This document shows, piece after piece, positions 17,583-28,280 of a DNA stretch of 64,000 nucleotides (position 1 is its first letter; the number at the start of each line of letters is the position of its first letter). Source of the stretch: Bacteroidota bacterium (lineage in GTDB: Bacteria > Bacteroidota > Bacteroidia > Flavobacteriales > Flavobacteriaceae); contig JADFOK010000009.1 of NCBI GenBank assembly GCA_022562895.1, forward strand, positions 19,428-83,427, written 5' to 3'. The notes below the pieces were generated by a model. That model was given only the letters and a program-made list of their open reading frames with translations. It ran no database searches and had not been told where the DNA came from. The position numbers and the translations under genes are program-made.

Positions 17583-19190
17583 ATGAAAAAACATCGTTTA
17601 CTGTACTTTCCTATTGCATTTTTATTTTTTCTTTCATTTGCAGATTGTGCTAAACGCGGTAATCCTTCGGGAGGATTAAAAGATAGTATCCCTCCTGTAA
17701 TTGTTAAAAGTTCCCCCGAGAACTACACCATAAATTTTAAAGAAAATGAAATTCGAATCTATTTTAACGAGTATATAAAGCTAAAAGATCTTAGTAAAGA
17801 ACTCATCATCTCACCTCCCCTTAAATACACACCTGTTATTACACCACTTAATACTTCAAAATATATAAAAATAAAGATATTAGATACTTTAAAAGAAAAC
17901 ACAACCTATTCTTTTAATTTTGGTAGGAGTATCGTGGACAACAATGAAGAAAATGTTTTTAAATATTATAAATACATCTTTTCAACAGGAGACTTTATTG
18001 ATAGTTTAAAGCTTAGCGGTAGTATTAAAGATGCTAAATTAATTGCTCCCGATTCTCAAACAACAGTTATGTTGTATGAAGTAAATGAAAATTTTAATGA
18101 TTCAATTATTTTTTTAGAAAAACCCACCTACATTACCACCACACAAGACAGCACACAAACTTTTGAATTAACTAACATTAAAGAGGGTAACTATCTGCTT
18201 ATCGCTCTAAAAGAAATAAATAATGATTATATATTTCAACCTAAAAATGATAAAATAGGTTTTGTAAAGGAGTATGTTACGATCCCAACCGATAGTTTTT
18301 ATAAACTTACACTTTTTAAAGAAAATCCCGAGTACAGTATTGCAAGGCCTAAACACATTTCTAAAAATCATATTCTTTTTGGTTTTCAAGGTAATGCCGA
18401 TAACCTATATATCGGTGAACTTTCTATGAAACCTGAAGATTTTACCAAAAAAACGTATCGTGACCTTAAAACCGACACACTCCATTATTGGTTCAAACCG
18501 GCTACAGATAAAGACACTTTACTTTTTTTAGCTATCAACGATCATATAATAGACACACTTATTGTACGAATGCGTGACCTATATCAAGATTCATTGAAGA
18601 TTTCGGCAATAAATTCAGGATCGTTACGACTCATAGATACTTTAAAAATTAAAGCTAATACTCCTTTGGTTTCTATAGATTCTGAAAAAATAAAAGTGAT
18701 TGATAAAGATTCGGTTACCGTTTCGGTAACAAGTAAAATCGACTACAAATATAACCTTGCAGAAATAATATTCAACAAAACCGAAAACCAATCTTATAGT
18801 ATACAACTACTTCCAGGGGCAATCACAGATTTTTTTGAGAACACCAGCGACACATTAAACTACAGGGTAACGACTAAAGAAATTTCAGATTATGGAACTT
18901 TAAATATAACTCTAAGTAATGTTAGAAAATTTCCTTTAATAGTACAATTGGTTACCAGTAAATTTGATGTGGTTTTTGAGGAATATCTCATTATAAACGA
19001 ACCTGTTTTTTTCGAATACATTTCTCCCCAAAGTTATTACATACGTATCATTTATGATGAAAATGAAAATGGGATTTGGGATACAGGAAATTTTTTGCAA
19101 GGCATACAACCCGAAAAAATTATCTATTATCCTTCCCTTTTGGATATTCGTGCTAATTGGAGTCTTAATGAAACATTTATATTAGATTAA
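17583..19190 (+). CDS. Ig-like-domain lipoprotein
   Basis: A lipoprotein of about 535 aa. The ATG at 17583 gives a clean signal (MKKHRLLYFPIAFLFFLSF, then ADC lipobox), whereas the longer frame from 17493 merely overlaps the end of the ComF gene, so the later start is chosen. Residues 25-125 form a bacterial Ig-like (Big_5) domain: SIPPVIVKSSPENYTINF, IRIYFNEYIKLKDL, and TYSFNFGRSIVDNNE. The remainder is beta-rich, with a DENENGIWDTG segment like those of carboxypeptidase-regulatory repeats near the end. It is probably an outer-membrane-associated structural protein. The 3' end overlaps the convergent amidase gene by 14 bp. Confidence 0.82.
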   Translation: MKKHRLLYFPIAFLFFLSFADCAKRGNPSGGLKDSIPPVIVKSSPENYTINFKENEIRIYFNEYIKLKDLSKELIISPPLKYTPVITPLNTSKYIKIKILDTLKENTTYSFNFGRSIVDNNEENVFKYYKYIFSTGDFIDSLKLSGSIKDAKLIAPDSQTTVMLYEVNENFNDSIIFLEKPTYITTTQDSTQTFELTNIKEGNYLLIALKEINNDYIFQPKNDKIGFVKEYVTIPTDSFYKLTLFKENPEYSIARPKHISKNHILFGFQGNADNLYIGELSMKPEDFTKKTYRDLKTDTLHYWFKPATDKDTLLFLAINDHIIDTLIVRMRDLYQDSLKISAINSGSLRLIDTLKIKANTPLVSIDSEKIKVIDKDSVTVSVTSKIDYKYNLAEIIFNKTENQSYSIQLLPGAITDFFENTSDTLNYRVTTKEISDYGTLNITLSNVRKFPLIVQLVTSKFDVVFEEYLIINEPVFFEYISPQSYYIRIIYDENENGIWDTGNFLQGIQPEKIIYYPSLLDIRANWSLNETFILD

Positions 19191-19956
19191 AATCGTCCCG
19201 GTCGTTTAAAAACTGAAGATGTCTTCTATTGGTTTCTATGTGAGATTTTTCCATAGTTAATGTTTCTGTAAATTCATCTTCAAATAAATTGGTAGATATC
19301 CGTTCTCCCATGACATTGTAAACAGCCGAATGACCTATATATTGGTGGTTATTACCATCTAATCCTGTTCGATTTACGCCTATGCAATAACACATATTTT
19401 CTATAGCACGTGCCCTTAATAAAGTATCCCAGGCTCTAATTCGTTTTTTTGGCCAGTTGGCAACATAAATTAATACGTCGTAGTCTTTTGTGTTGCGTGA
19501 CCAAACGGGAAAACGTAAATCGTAACAAATCAATGGATGAATTTTCCAGCCTTGATAATCAACTTGCAGGGAATCATGGCCTGAGGCATAGGTATGGTGT
19601 TCTCCCGCAAGTGTAAAAGTATGCCTTTTGTTATAGATTTTATAATGCCCATCGGGGAAAACAAAAAACAAACGGTTGAAATAGTTGCCTTTATCTTTAA
19701 TAATTATGCTCCCTGTAATTGCTGCGTTTTGTTTTTCTGCTTCTTGTTGCATCCAATGAAGTGTATCACCTTCTTCCTCTTCGGCAAGGGATTGAGCATT
19801 CATAGTAAATCCAGTGGTAAACATCTCAGGGATTATAATAAGATCTGTTTTTTCTGAAATAGAATTAATTTTTTCTGAAAACTGCTCCCTATTTGCCTTT
19901 ATATCTTCCCATAAAAGATGGGATTGAACGATTGTTATTTTTAATTTCTCTTTCAT
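19177..19956 (-). CDS. Nitrilase-family omega-amidase (YafV/Nit2-like)
   Basis: A 259-aa carbon-nitrogen hydrolase with the complete Glu-Lys-Cys triad: E44 in IIIPEMF, K110 in YNKRH, and C144 in LICYDLRFPVW. The FTTGFTM segment and ICYDLRFPVW resemble omega-amidases that hydrolyse 2-oxoglutaramate or 2-oxosuccinamate. The adjacent upstream gene, 1 bp away on the same strand, is a methionine/glutamine-type aminotransferase. In the known pairing, the transaminase uses glutamine as amino donor to salvage methionine from its 2-oxo acid, and the amidase pulls the reaction by destroying the oxoamide product. Confidence 0.87.
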   Translation of the reverse strand: MKEKLKITIVQSHLLWEDIKANREQFSEKINSISEKTDLIIIPEMFTTGFTMNAQSLAEEEEGDTLHWMQQEAEKQNAAITGSIIIKDKGNYFNRLFFVFPDGHYKIYNKRHTFTLAGEHHTYASGHDSLQVDYQGWKIHPLICYDLRFPVWSRNTKDYDVLIYVANWPKKRIRAWDTLLRARAIENMCYCIGVNRTGLDGNNHQYIGHSAVYNVMGERISTNLFEDEFTETLTMEKSHIETNRRHLQFLNDRDDFNLI

Positions 19957-19957
19957 T

Positions 19958-21094
19958 TTAAATAGAATTTAAAATATTAGCAGCTTTTTTTAAAGTTTCC
20001 TCCGTTTTTGCAAAACAAATTCTAATTTGTTTAAAATCTTCCCTGTTTGTATTGAATACCGAAATAGGTATAGTTGCTATTTTGTTTTCTTTGGTTAATC
20101 TTTCAGCAAAAGAAATATCACTTTCATCAGAAATTTCAGAATAATCCAACATCTGGAAATATGTGCCTTGTGATGGAATAAATTTAAAGCCTGAATCTTT
20201 AATTAAATCTAGAAATAAATCCCTTTTTTGTTGATAAAAAGAAGAAAGCTTTAAGTAATGATTTGGAGTTTTCAAATAGTTGGCCAAGGCTTTTTGAATT
20301 GGAGTATTCACACTAAAAACATTGAATTGGTGAACTTTTTTGAATTCGGTCATTAAGGATTCGGGTGCCATACAATAACCAATTTTCCAACCGGTATTGT
20401 GAAATGTTTTACCAAAGGAAACCGTAATAAATGTACGTGAAGCAAGTTTTGGAAATTTTACTGCACTTTGGTGTATGTTTCCATCAAAAATAATATGCTC
20501 ATATACTTCATCGCTAATTACCAAGAGATCGTATTTTTCAACCAGAGATTGCAGATGGATCATATCATTTTCAGAAAACATCATCCCACTGGGATTATGA
20601 GGGGTGTTTATGATTATAAGCTTTGTATTATTAGTAATCTTTTCATCTATTTCATCCCAATCTAATGTAAACAAAGGAGGAATTAATTGTATTGGAATTG
20701 TTTTACCGCCAAACAATTCAATAGTTGGCTGATAACAATCATATGCAGGAGTAAAAATTACAACTTCATCCCCTTGTTTAATTATCGCAGCAATAGCTGT
20801 AAATATAGCTTGTGTGGCGCCTGATGTGATAGTAATTTCTGTTTCGGGATTGTAAAATTTGTTGTATAAACCTATAGTTTTAAGGGAAATTTGCTCTCGC
20901 AAAACGATATCTCCCGGCATAGGGGCATATTGATTGTAACCATTTTTCATTGCCTGAGTCACTAAATCAATTAATATTGGGTCACTTTTAAAGTCTGGAA
21001 AGCCCTGAGATAGGTTTAGTGCGTTGTATTCAGATGCCATTTTACTCATTACAGCAAAAATGGATGTAGTAATGTTGGGGAGTTTAAATTTCAT
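19958..21094 (-). CDS. Methionine (glutamine/kynurenine-type) aminotransferase
   Basis: A 378-aa PLP-dependent class I/II aminotransferase similar to E. coli YbdL. Visible motifs are NLSQGFPDFKSDP near the N-terminus, INTPHNPSGMMFS, ISDEVYEHIIFDG with the PLP Asp/Tyr pair, and VSFGKTFHNTGWKIGY carrying the Schiff-base lysine. YbdL-like enzymes prefer methionine and aromatic amino acids. The gene forms a tight two-gene operon with the omega-amidase (1-bp gap), consistent with 2-oxo-4-methylthiobutyrate recycling. It is divergent from the hybrid histidine kinase. Confidence 0.88.
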   Translation of the reverse strand: MKFKLPNITTSIFAVMSKMASEYNALNLSQGFPDFKSDPILIDLVTQAMKNGYNQYAPMPGDIVLREQISLKTIGLYNKFYNPETEITITSGATQAIFTAIAAIIKQGDEVVIFTPAYDCYQPTIELFGGKTIPIQLIPPLFTLDWDEIDEKITNNTKLIIINTPHNPSGMMFSENDMIHLQSLVEKYDLLVISDEVYEHIIFDGNIHQSAVKFPKLASRTFITVSFGKTFHNTGWKIGYCMAPESLMTEFKKVHQFNVFSVNTPIQKALANYLKTPNHYLKLSSFYQQKRDLFLDLIKDSGFKFIPSQGTYFQMLDYSEISDESDISFAERLTKENKIATIPISVFNTNREDFKQIRICFAKTEETLKKAANILNSI

Positions 21095-21198
21095 ATTATA
21101 AAAATAACTTTACTCACAACACAAACAAAAATTAATACGCTTTTTTTGTAATTAATAGAAAATGTGTAAATTACGTAACCCTAATTTGAATACTACTT

Positions 21199-23451
21199 AT
21201 GAAAAATTCTTTTTTTCTCATATTCTTTTGTCTTATATTTTCTTCTATAAGCGCACACAAAAGCCTTATTAAAGAGGATACTCTTGGTAGTAAAAATTCA
21301 TATGCTAAAATTAACTTTCAACAACCGCTATACACTACTCAACTCCCTGTGTTCACTGGTGAGTACAGCAATTCGATTTCAAATAATATAGAGATTTTAG
21401 AAGAGGCATTTGCTTCAGAGAATCCAATTTCTATTCATAAAGGATATCGTCTGCTTGGATATGATTACATGGCTATTAATGATACTATATTGGCAAAAGA
21501 AAGTTTCGAAAAATCAGAAAAATTTGCACAACTTTCAGAAAACGATGCGGCCATTGCTCAAAGTTACACAGATTTGGCAAATTTCTATCGAAAATCTAAA
21601 AAGGACTACAAAATGGCTTTTAGCTATCACGATCTTTCCATTAAATTATACAGTAAGATTAATGATTCTGCAGGATTAAGTCGAGCTTATTATAGCAATA
21701 TTCTTTCTGCAATAGAAGCAAAAGATTTTAGAAAGGTTTATACATCGATAATAAAAGCGAAAAAATTAAAAGGGTTTAAAGAGAATACTGCTTTAGGAAT
21801 ATCTTTAGACTATTATTTAGGTGAATATTACGTTCAAAAAAGGGATTTTAAAATAGCTGATTTTTATCTATTGAAAGCTATTAAAGCTGCTGAAAATGAA
21901 AATTTTACCATTGAACTGGAGAATGCCTACGGGTATTATTACAAAAGCCTACAGAAACAAAACAAATACAAAGAGGCCTTTAAAGCATTGTCCCTTTATG
22001 AGCACTATAAAAATGAAAACAGAGATAATATAAAGTTGGCAGAAAGAGCAGCATTGTCTGCACAATTTCAAATTGCAGAATACAGAAAAGACATAAAGAC
22101 CGCCAATTTAAATAACCTTTTACAGGCAGAAATTGTTAAAAATAAAAGTAAAATAAACACAATTTTAATATTCGTATCGGCTTGTTTTTTATTATTACTC
22201 ATTGCATTATTTTCAGCTTCAAGAAAAAGGATTGTGCTTGTTAAGAAACTCCGAATAAAAAATAAAAAATATTTAATAGCCAAAGAGCATGCTGAAAAAC
22301 TTTCGGAAGCTAAGAATTCTTTCTTTTCAACCATTAGTCATGAATTGCGTACACCTCTATATGGTGTTATTGGTTTAAGTAATATTTTAATGGAAGACAA
22401 ATCTCTTAAAGATCATAAGAGTGATATAAAATCATTAAAATTCTCTGCAGATTATCTCCTGGCACTCATAAATGATGTTCTGCAAATTAATAAATTAGAC
22501 TCAAATGATTTAGAAAACGAAGAAGAGCACACTACATTCGATCCAAGAGATTTAATAGAAACTATCACTACGTCTTTTGAGTATATTCGTATTCTGAATG
22601 ACAATAATATCTCTTTAGAAATTCCTGATAATATGCCTGAATTAGTTCGAGGAAATTCCGTTCGGTTATCACGGATTTTAATGAATATTATTGGTAATGC
22701 ATGTAAGTTTACCAAGGATGGAGATATTTATATAAAAACTGAAGTGCTTACTATCGATAGCTCTTTAACTACTATAAAATTTACTATTAAAGATACAGGA
22801 ATTGGTATTCCTAAAGAGAAACAGGAAAGTATTTTTGATGAATTTTCACAGATTGATTCAAATAATTTCGGTTATCAAGGAACAGGCCTTGGATTGCCTA
22901 TTGTAAAAAAACTTTTAGCTGCGTCTAATTCAAGTATAGATCTAAAAAGTGAATTAGGGAAAGGATCTGCTTTTTCTTTTATTTTGTCTTTCGAAGTTAT
23001 AGAAAAAGCAATAAATAATATAAATCCAAAATCCTTAGAATTCAAAAAACTGAAAGGGAAAAAAATATTAGTCGTAGAAGACAATCTTATAAATCAGATA
23101 GTTACCCAAAAGATCCTTGAAAAGAATAATTTTATTTGCACTATTGCTGAAAATGGTCAACTTGCAATTAATAAAGTAAAAGAAGAATCGTTTGATCTTA
23201 TATTAATGGATATTAATATGCCGGTTAAAAATGGAATTGAAGCAACTAAAGAAATTAGAAAATTTAATACCAATATCCCTATTATTGCATTGACAGCTGT
23301 TGAAATAGAAGAAATACGTCACAAAATTTATTTAGCTGGGATGGATGATATTATTTTAAAACCCTATGATATTTCAAAATTTATTGAAACCATTACAAAA
23401 AACATCACATTAAATAGGCAAGAAAACAAATCACATTTACAAGTTATCTAA
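21199..23451 (+). CDS. Hybrid sensor histidine kinase with periplasmic TPR domain
   Basis: A 750-aa membrane sensor. A signal peptide (1-19, SSISAH) precedes a periplasmic part of about 290 residues with TPR-like helices (KESFEKSEKFAQLSEND, FYLLKAIKAAENENF). A transmembrane helix spans about 317-338. The HisKA domain has FFSTISHELRTPL with the phospho-acceptor H381. The HATPase has NIIGNACKFTKDG, KDTGIGIP and GTGLGLPIVKKL. The C-terminal receiver domain has its phospho-acceptor at D671 (LILMDINMPV). There is no output DNA-binding domain, so a phosphotransfer partner is expected elsewhere. It ends 3 bp from the convergent sdhB. Confidence 0.93.
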   Translation: MKNSFFLIFFCLIFSSISAHKSLIKEDTLGSKNSYAKINFQQPLYTTQLPVFTGEYSNSISNNIEILEEAFASENPISIHKGYRLLGYDYMAINDTILAKESFEKSEKFAQLSENDAAIAQSYTDLANFYRKSKKDYKMAFSYHDLSIKLYSKINDSAGLSRAYYSNILSAIEAKDFRKVYTSIIKAKKLKGFKENTALGISLDYYLGEYYVQKRDFKIADFYLLKAIKAAENENFTIELENAYGYYYKSLQKQNKYKEAFKALSLYEHYKNENRDNIKLAERAALSAQFQIAEYRKDIKTANLNNLLQAEIVKNKSKINTILIFVSACFLLLLIALFSASRKRIVLVKKLRIKNKKYLIAKEHAEKLSEAKNSFFSTISHELRTPLYGVIGLSNILMEDKSLKDHKSDIKSLKFSADYLLALINDVLQINKLDSNDLENEEEHTTFDPRDLIETITTSFEYIRILNDNNISLEIPDNMPELVRGNSVRLSRILMNIIGNACKFTKDGDIYIKTEVLTIDSSLTTIKFTIKDTGIGIPKEKQESIFDEFSQIDSNNFGYQGTGLGLPIVKKLLAASNSSIDLKSELGKGSAFSFILSFEVIEKAINNINPKSLEFKKLKGKKILVVEDNLINQIVTQKILEKNNFICTIAENGQLAINKVKEESFDLILMDINMPVKNGIEATKEIRKFNTNIPIIALTAVEIEEIRHKIYLAGMDDIILKPYDISKFIETITKNITLNRQENKSHLQVI

Positions 23452-23454
23452 ATC

Positions 23455-24201
23455 TTACCCTTTAAGACTTGCCTTTAAAAACTCACTGTTCAAACGAGCA
23501 ATATTTTGAAGTGAAATTCCCTTAGGACATACAATTTCACAAGCTCCTGTATTGGTACAATTACCAAATCCCTCTAAATCCATTTGAGTAACCATATTTA
23601 TTACACGATCGCTAGCTTCAACTTGTCCTTGAGGTAATAGGGTATATTGCGATACTTTAGCACCCACAAATAACATAGCAGATGAGTTTTTACATGAGGC
23701 TACACACGCTCCACAACCAATACAAGTTGCTGAATCCATAGCCTCATCTGCCGCATGTTTTGAAATCGGAATAGCATTGGCATCTTGTGTATTCCCTGAA
23801 GTATTTACAGAAATGAATCCTCCTGCTTGCTGAATACGTTCAAAAGCCATTCTATCTACTACCAAATCCTTTATTACAGGAAAAGCTTTAGCTCTAAAAG
23901 GCTCTACATAAATGGTGTCACCATCTTTAAACTTACGCATATGCAATTGGCAGGTTGCAACACCTTTATCAGGTCCGTGAGCTTCTCCGTTAATGTATAA
24001 AGAACACATTCCACAAATTCCTTCACGACAATCGTGATCGAAAGCTACCGGTTCATCTCCAGAGTATATGAGTTGCTCGTTCAAAACATCCATCATTTCT
24101 AAAAAAGACATATGCTCTGAAATATCAGCTACTTTATATTTCACTATTTTACCTTTTGCTTGTGGTCCTTTTTGACGCCAAATCTTCAAAGTTAGATTCA
24201 T
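23455..24201 (-). CDS. sdhB: Succinate dehydrogenase iron-sulfur subunit
   Basis: A 248-aa subunit carrying the three Fe-S clusters of complex II. The 2Fe-2S ligands are in [17 protein letters not shown] plus a later VATCQ cysteine. The 4Fe-4S and 3Fe-4S ligands are in [13 protein letters not shown] and [14 protein letters not shown]. It is the last gene of the sdhCAB operon, 9 bp after sdhA. It passes electrons from FAD in SdhA to quinone near SdhC in the inner membrane. Confidence 0.97.
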   Translation of the reverse strand: MNLTLKIWRQKGPQAKGKIVKYKVADISEHMSFLEMMDVLNEQLIYSGDEPVAFDHDCREGICGMCSLYINGEAHGPDKGVATCQLHMRKFKDGDTIYVEPFRAKAFPVIKDLVVDRMAFERIQQAGGFISVNTSGNTQDANAIPISKHAADEAMDSATCIGCGACVASCKNSSAMLFVGAKVSQYTLLPQGQVEASDRVINMVTQMDLEGFGNCTNTGACEIVCPKGISLQNIARLNSEFLKASLKG

Positions 24202-24210
24202 AAATATATT

Positions 24211-26226
24211 TTATTTGTACGAACGCTGTTTCAACTCTATATCTTTAAACTCCAATTCTTCTTTATGTAATACCGCATCACTTGGTTCCCCTTTATATTC
24301 CCAAGCTGCAACATATTTGTAATTTTCATCATCCCGTTTTGCTTCACCCTTTTGTTCTCCAAATAATTCTACCGACTCTTCTCTAAAGTGTCCTCCGCAA
24401 GATTCGTTTCTTTCAAGGGCATCTTTTGCAAATAATTCACCTAATTCTAAAAAATCTGCTACACGCCCCGCTTTTTCAAGTTCAAGATTCATTTCGTTGG
24501 AATCTCCAGGAACTATTATATCTTTCCAAAATTCTTCGCGAATTGCTTTTATCTTTATTATTGCATCTTTTAAGTCTTTTTCATTTCGAGCCATACCTAC
24601 TTTATCCCACATTATTTTTCCCAATCGCTTATGGAAATGGTCTACAGATTTATTCCCGCTGTTATTAACAAAGAAATCTATTTTATCTTTTACATTTTTT
24701 TCAGCCTCATCAAAATCAGGAGTATCTGTAGCTATTTTTCCTGTTCGGATATCATCCGATAAATAATCTCCAATTGTATAAGGTAACACAAAATAACCAT
24801 CTGCTAATCCTTGCATTAATGCCGAAGCACCTAAACGATTAGCTCCGTGATCTGAAAAATTAGCTTCGCCAATACAATACAATCCCGGCACAGTGGTCAT
24901 TAAGTTGTAATCAACCCAAATACCACCCATTGTATAATGGGTTGCTGGGTAAATCATCATTGGAGTTTTGTATGGATTTATATCAACAATTTTCTCATAC
25001 ATTTGGAATAAGTTGCCATATTTTTCTTTAATAACTCCTTCACCTAATTTTGCAATTTTTTCTTCTGAAGGATTTGTATCCCCTTGTATTTTAGCTTCTA
25101 TTTTTCCGAAACGCTCGATAGCAGATTTAAAATCTAAGTAAACTGCTTCCCCGGTTGTATTTACTCCATATCCAGCATCACAGCGTTCTTTTGCTGCTCG
25201 AGAAGCTACATCACGAGGCACTAAGTTTCCGAAGGCGGGGTAACGACGCTCTAAATAGTAATCTCTATTTTCTTCAGAAATCTGAGTGGGTTTTAATTTT
25301 CCTTCTCTTATTGCCACAACATCATCTAAATTTTTGGGAACCCATATACGCCCGTCATTCCGAAGTGATTCGGACATTAATGTTAATTTTGACTGATAAT
25401 CTCCAGAACGGGGAATACAGGTTGGATGAATTTGAGTGAAACATGGATTGGCAAAAAAAGCCCCTTTTTTATGAATTTTCCAAGCTGCCGTTGCATTAGA
25501 CCCCATTGCGTTTGTAGATAAAAAATATACATTACCATATCCCCCAGAAGCAATTACTACCGCATGAGCTGAATGTCTTTCTAATTCACCTGTAATTAAA
25601 TTACGCGCAATTATTCCTCTGGCTTTGCCGTCAACCTTTACAATATCTAACATTTCGTGGCGGTTGAACATTTCAATTTTACCACGAGCAATTTGTCTAT
25701 TCATTGCTGAATACGCTCCTAATAATAATTGTTGTCCTGTTTGCCCTTTTGCATAAAAAGTGCGTGATACCTGTACCCCTCCAAAAGAACGATTGTCTAA
25801 TAAACCTCCATATTCACGGGCAAATGGAACGCCTTGCGCCACACATTGATCAATAATATTTCCCGAAACTTCAGCCAAACGATATACATTGGCTTCACGC
25901 GAACGGTAATCTCCCCCTTTAAGGGTATCGTAAAACAAACGGTAATCTGAATCTCCATCTCCCTGATAGTTTTTTGAAGCATTTATACCGCCTTGTGCAG
26001 CAATAGAATGAGCCCGTCTGGGAGAATCCTGAAAGCAAAATGATTTTATATTATAACCCAATTCGGCCAAAGTAGCTGCAGCAGAACCCCCAGCTAAACC
26101 CGTTCCAACTACAATAATATCTATTAAACGCTTGTTGGCAGGATTAACTAAATTTATTTTATCCTTATAGGTGGTCCATTTATCTTTTAAATGGCCTTGC
26201 GGTACTTTCGAATCTAAGACAGACAT
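24211..26226 (-). CDS. sdhA: Succinate dehydrogenase / fumarate reductase flavoprotein subunit
   Basis: A 671-aa catalytic subunit that oxidises succinate to fumarate with covalently bound FAD. The Rossmann motif is [20 protein letters not shown] near residue 40. The FAD-attachment region is [20 protein letters not shown], with the active-site [14 protein letters not shown] later and the C-terminal [18 protein letters not shown]. It belongs to the Bacteroidota/epsilon-type long SdhA that works with a single cytochrome b subunit. It lies between sdhC and sdhB on the same strand. Confidence 0.97.
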   Translation of the reverse strand: MSVLDSKVPQGHLKDKWTTYKDKINLVNPANKRLIDIIVVGTGLAGGSAAATLAELGYNIKSFCFQDSPRRAHSIAAQGGINASKNYQGDGDSDYRLFYDTLKGGDYRSREANVYRLAEVSGNIIDQCVAQGVPFAREYGGLLDNRSFGGVQVSRTFYAKGQTGQQLLLGAYSAMNRQIARGKIEMFNRHEMLDIVKVDGKARGIIARNLITGELERHSAHAVVIASGGYGNVYFLSTNAMGSNATAAWKIHKKGAFFANPCFTQIHPTCIPRSGDYQSKLTLMSESLRNDGRIWVPKNLDDVVAIREGKLKPTQISEENRDYYLERRYPAFGNLVPRDVASRAAKERCDAGYGVNTTGEAVYLDFKSAIERFGKIEAKIQGDTNPSEEKIAKLGEGVIKEKYGNLFQMYEKIVDINPYKTPMMIYPATHYTMGGIWVDYNLMTTVPGLYCIGEANFSDHGANRLGASALMQGLADGYFVLPYTIGDYLSDDIRTGKIATDTPDFDEAEKNVKDKIDFFVNNSGNKSVDHFHKRLGKIMWDKVGMARNEKDLKDAIIKIKAIREEFWKDIIVPGDSNEMNLELEKAGRVADFLELGELFAKDALERNESCGGHFREESVELFGEQKGEAKRDDENYKYVAAWEYKGEPSDAVLHKEELEFKDIELKQRSYK

Positions 26227-26240
26227 AGAATTTGTATTAT

Positions 26241-26897
26241 CTATTGATTAAAATAATGAAACAGCGCAATAAAAATAAATCCTAAAGGAATTATAATAGC
26301 ATATATTTTTCCAAAATTTTTCACGCTTTTTGTATATTTATTATTCATCCCCATAGATTGAAATGATGATTGAAATCCATGTAATAAGTGTAACGCTAAA
26401 AACACGAATGCCAATACATAAGCTACAACTCTGTAAGGACTTATAAACTTGACTTGTAACTCTTCAAAATATCTTGTGGGGTCTTCAGGTAATACAGCAA
26501 TGTATTTGTGATTAATTTCAGGAAACCAAAAATCGATAAAATGCAATACCAGAAAAGCCAGGATTACTAAACCGCTATAAAGCATATTTCTACTCATCCA
26601 GGATGAGCTTTCTCCTGCTTTATTTTTAACATAATTTATTTGTCTCGCCCCCCTATTTTTGATCTCCAGAATAAAGCCCATCACAAAGTGAAATACGACT
26701 CCAAAAAAAAGTACGGGTTGCATAGCAAACTGTATTAGTGGGTTAGTTCCCATAAAATGGGAAGCTGTATTATAAACTTCTTCACTAAAAACAGATAATA
26801 CGTTTACCGTAAGATGAATTATTAGAAAAAATACCAGGAAAAGAGCTGAAAGTGCCATAGCAACTTTTCTGGCTATAGAGGAGGATAAAATTCCCAT
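26241..26897 (-). CDS. sdhC: Succinate dehydrogenase cytochrome b subunit
   Basis: A membrane anchor of about 218 aa with five hydrophobic helices. It is the B-type diheme subunit that holds SdhA/B to the membrane and reduces menaquinone. Candidate heme histidines sit within the helices ([34 protein letters not shown]). The ATG at 26897 ([12 protein letters not shown]) is preferred over the longer frame from 26954, because a good promoter (TTTG, 20 bp, TAATTTTG) lies between the two. It is the first gene of sdhCAB. Confidence 0.93.
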   Translation of the reverse strand: MGILSSSIARKVAMALSALFLVFFLIIHLTVNVLSVFSEEVYNTASHFMGTNPLIQFAMQPVLFFGVVFHFVMGFILEIKNRGARQINYVKNKAGESSSWMSRNMLYSGLVILAFLVLHFIDFWFPEINHKYIAVLPEDPTRYFEELQVKFISPYRVVAYVLAFVFLALHLLHGFQSSFQSMGMNNKYTKSVKNFGKIYAIIIPLGFIFIALFHYFNQ

Positions 26898-26923
26898 TGT
26901 TGAAAATATTCTTAAAAATCGTA

Positions 26924-26955
26924 CAAAATTACGTTTCAAAAGAATGACTACCAAA
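26924..26955 (-). promoter_or_regulatory. Promoter of the sdhCAB operon
   Basis: The minus strand has TTTG (26952-26955), exactly 20 bp of spacer, then TAATTTTG (26924-26931). Both boxes and the spacing match the Bacteroidota -33/-7 consensus. It lies 26 bp upstream of the chosen sdhC start and overlaps the longer alternative frame, which argues against that frame. Confidence 0.75.
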
Positions 26956-26998
26956 CTTTAGAGATTGTTTTCAAATGATTTAAAAAAATAAAAATAAA

Positions 26999-27025
26999 AA
27001 ACCACCCACCAGAGGCGGATGGTTT
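26999..27025 (-). terminator. Terminator downstream of the T9SS secreted protein gene
   Basis: In the minus-strand transcript a 12-bp stem closes with two G-U wobbles (AAACCATCCGCC / GGTGGGTGGTTT, loop TCT) and is followed by T-rich sequence. On the plus strand the same two positions are mismatches, so it is directional for the minus-strand gene. Confidence 0.75.
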
Positions 27026-27045
27026 AATTAAATATGAAATAAAAA

Positions 27046-28164
27046 TTACCTTATTACTAATTTTTTAGTAGCCGTAATATTATTTTGAGTTATTTGAACC
27101 ATGTAAATACCTGCAGTTAAAGCAGCAATATCTAATTGTTTATCAGAAATTACAGTGCTAATAATCTTTTTCCCTAAAACATCAAATACAACAACTTGTT
27201 TTTCACCAGGAATTGATGTTTCTATATTCACGTAACTTCCATTTGCAGGGTTAGGATAAAGATTGAAATTTGATAATGCATTATCATCATTTCCTAAAAT
27301 CGGAACCAATTCTATAGCAAAAAGAAGATTTGAAGGTGTACATTGGCAAACTCCAAGTATCGCTATTGCACCGGGATCAACATCGGCACTAATAGAAAGA
27401 CCCCCTGCTAATACTTCAGTAGCACCTGCATTGAATCCATCAGTAGTAAAATCATAAACTACTCCAGTGGGTATTCCTGAAGGTAGTGCAAGCTGAGTGA
27501 TAAAATCTCTATTTGGTGCTGCTCCACTTTGATCATGAACCCAAAGGTAAGGTCCTCCAGGAGAAACACCATCAAAAGCACCTCCGTAGGCCACAGTTCC
27601 GTGGTCAAGAGCATCTATAACAGACAATTCGTTTCCACTCATATCAACAGATGCAATGTCTGAACTAAAATTTCCAATCCAAAAGCCTCCATTACCACCA
27701 TCTAATGTTTCATCAAAAGTTAGCATTCTGGCTGCAGCACTTGAGCCTGTTACAATGTTGATTGTTCCATTAAGTAATCTCAATACGGGGTCAATAATAA
27801 AAATCTCTAAGCCTGCAGAACCAGTATAGAACAATGTCCCGTCTTGAGTGATCGAACGTGTATCAGAAACACCAGGAATTGTAATTGTTTCTACGAAATC
27901 ACCTGAACCATCTAGTATATGAAATAAATTAGAATTCCATACAGATATCCAATATTGATCCATAGCAGCATGATACATTACACCAGTATTAGATGCAGCT
28001 CCAATTGAGGCTCCAATGTCAAATACATATAATAAATCAAATAAAGCTTCACTGTTATTAATATTTGGAGCATCTGCATAAGGTCCTACTTCAGTAGTTT
28101 GGGCATTCATAGAAAATATTCCTATTAATAATGCCATCGAAAAAATGTGTAATTTCTTAATCAT
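27046..28164 (-). CDS. Secreted protein with T9SS type A sorting domain, function unknown
   Basis: A 372-aa exported protein. The signal peptide ends IFSMNAQ near residue 21. Residues 50-280 have short beta-propeller-like repeats (YHAAMDQYWISVW, LFHILDGSGDFVETI) with no catalytic signature. Residues from about 298 are a T9SS sorting domain: NFNLYPNPANGSYVNIE, VFDVLGKKI, AALTAGIYMVQI and the terminal KKLVIR. It is therefore predicted to be delivered to the cell surface through PorSS. It is a single gene with its own terminator. Confidence 0.83.
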   Translation of the reverse strand: MIKKLHIFSMALLIGIFSMNAQTTEVGPYADAPNINNSEALFDLLYVFDIGASIGAASNTGVMYHAAMDQYWISVWNSNLFHILDGSGDFVETITIPGVSDTRSITQDGTLFYTGSAGLEIFIIDPVLRLLNGTINIVTGSSAAARMLTFDETLDGGNGGFWIGNFSSDIASVDMSGNELSVIDALDHGTVAYGGAFDGVSPGGPYLWVHDQSGAAPNRDFITQLALPSGIPTGVVYDFTTDGFNAGATEVLAGGLSISADVDPGAIAILGVCQCTPSNLLFAIELVPILGNDDNALSNFNLYPNPANGSYVNIETSIPGEKQVVVFDVLGKKIISTVISDKQLDIAALTAGIYMVQITQNNITATKKLVIR

Positions 28165-28280
28165 AATTTTAGGTTTATCGGTTTATAATGTAATAAATAT
28201 ATGAATTTTTTTATAATAAAAACCCCTAACGATTTGTTAAATTTATTATAAATAATATTTCTAATTCTAAAAACCATTTT

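Noticed and set aside
26898..26954. Longer SdhC start
   Set aside because: A consensus promoter lies inside this extension and SdhC proteins normally start close to the first helix.
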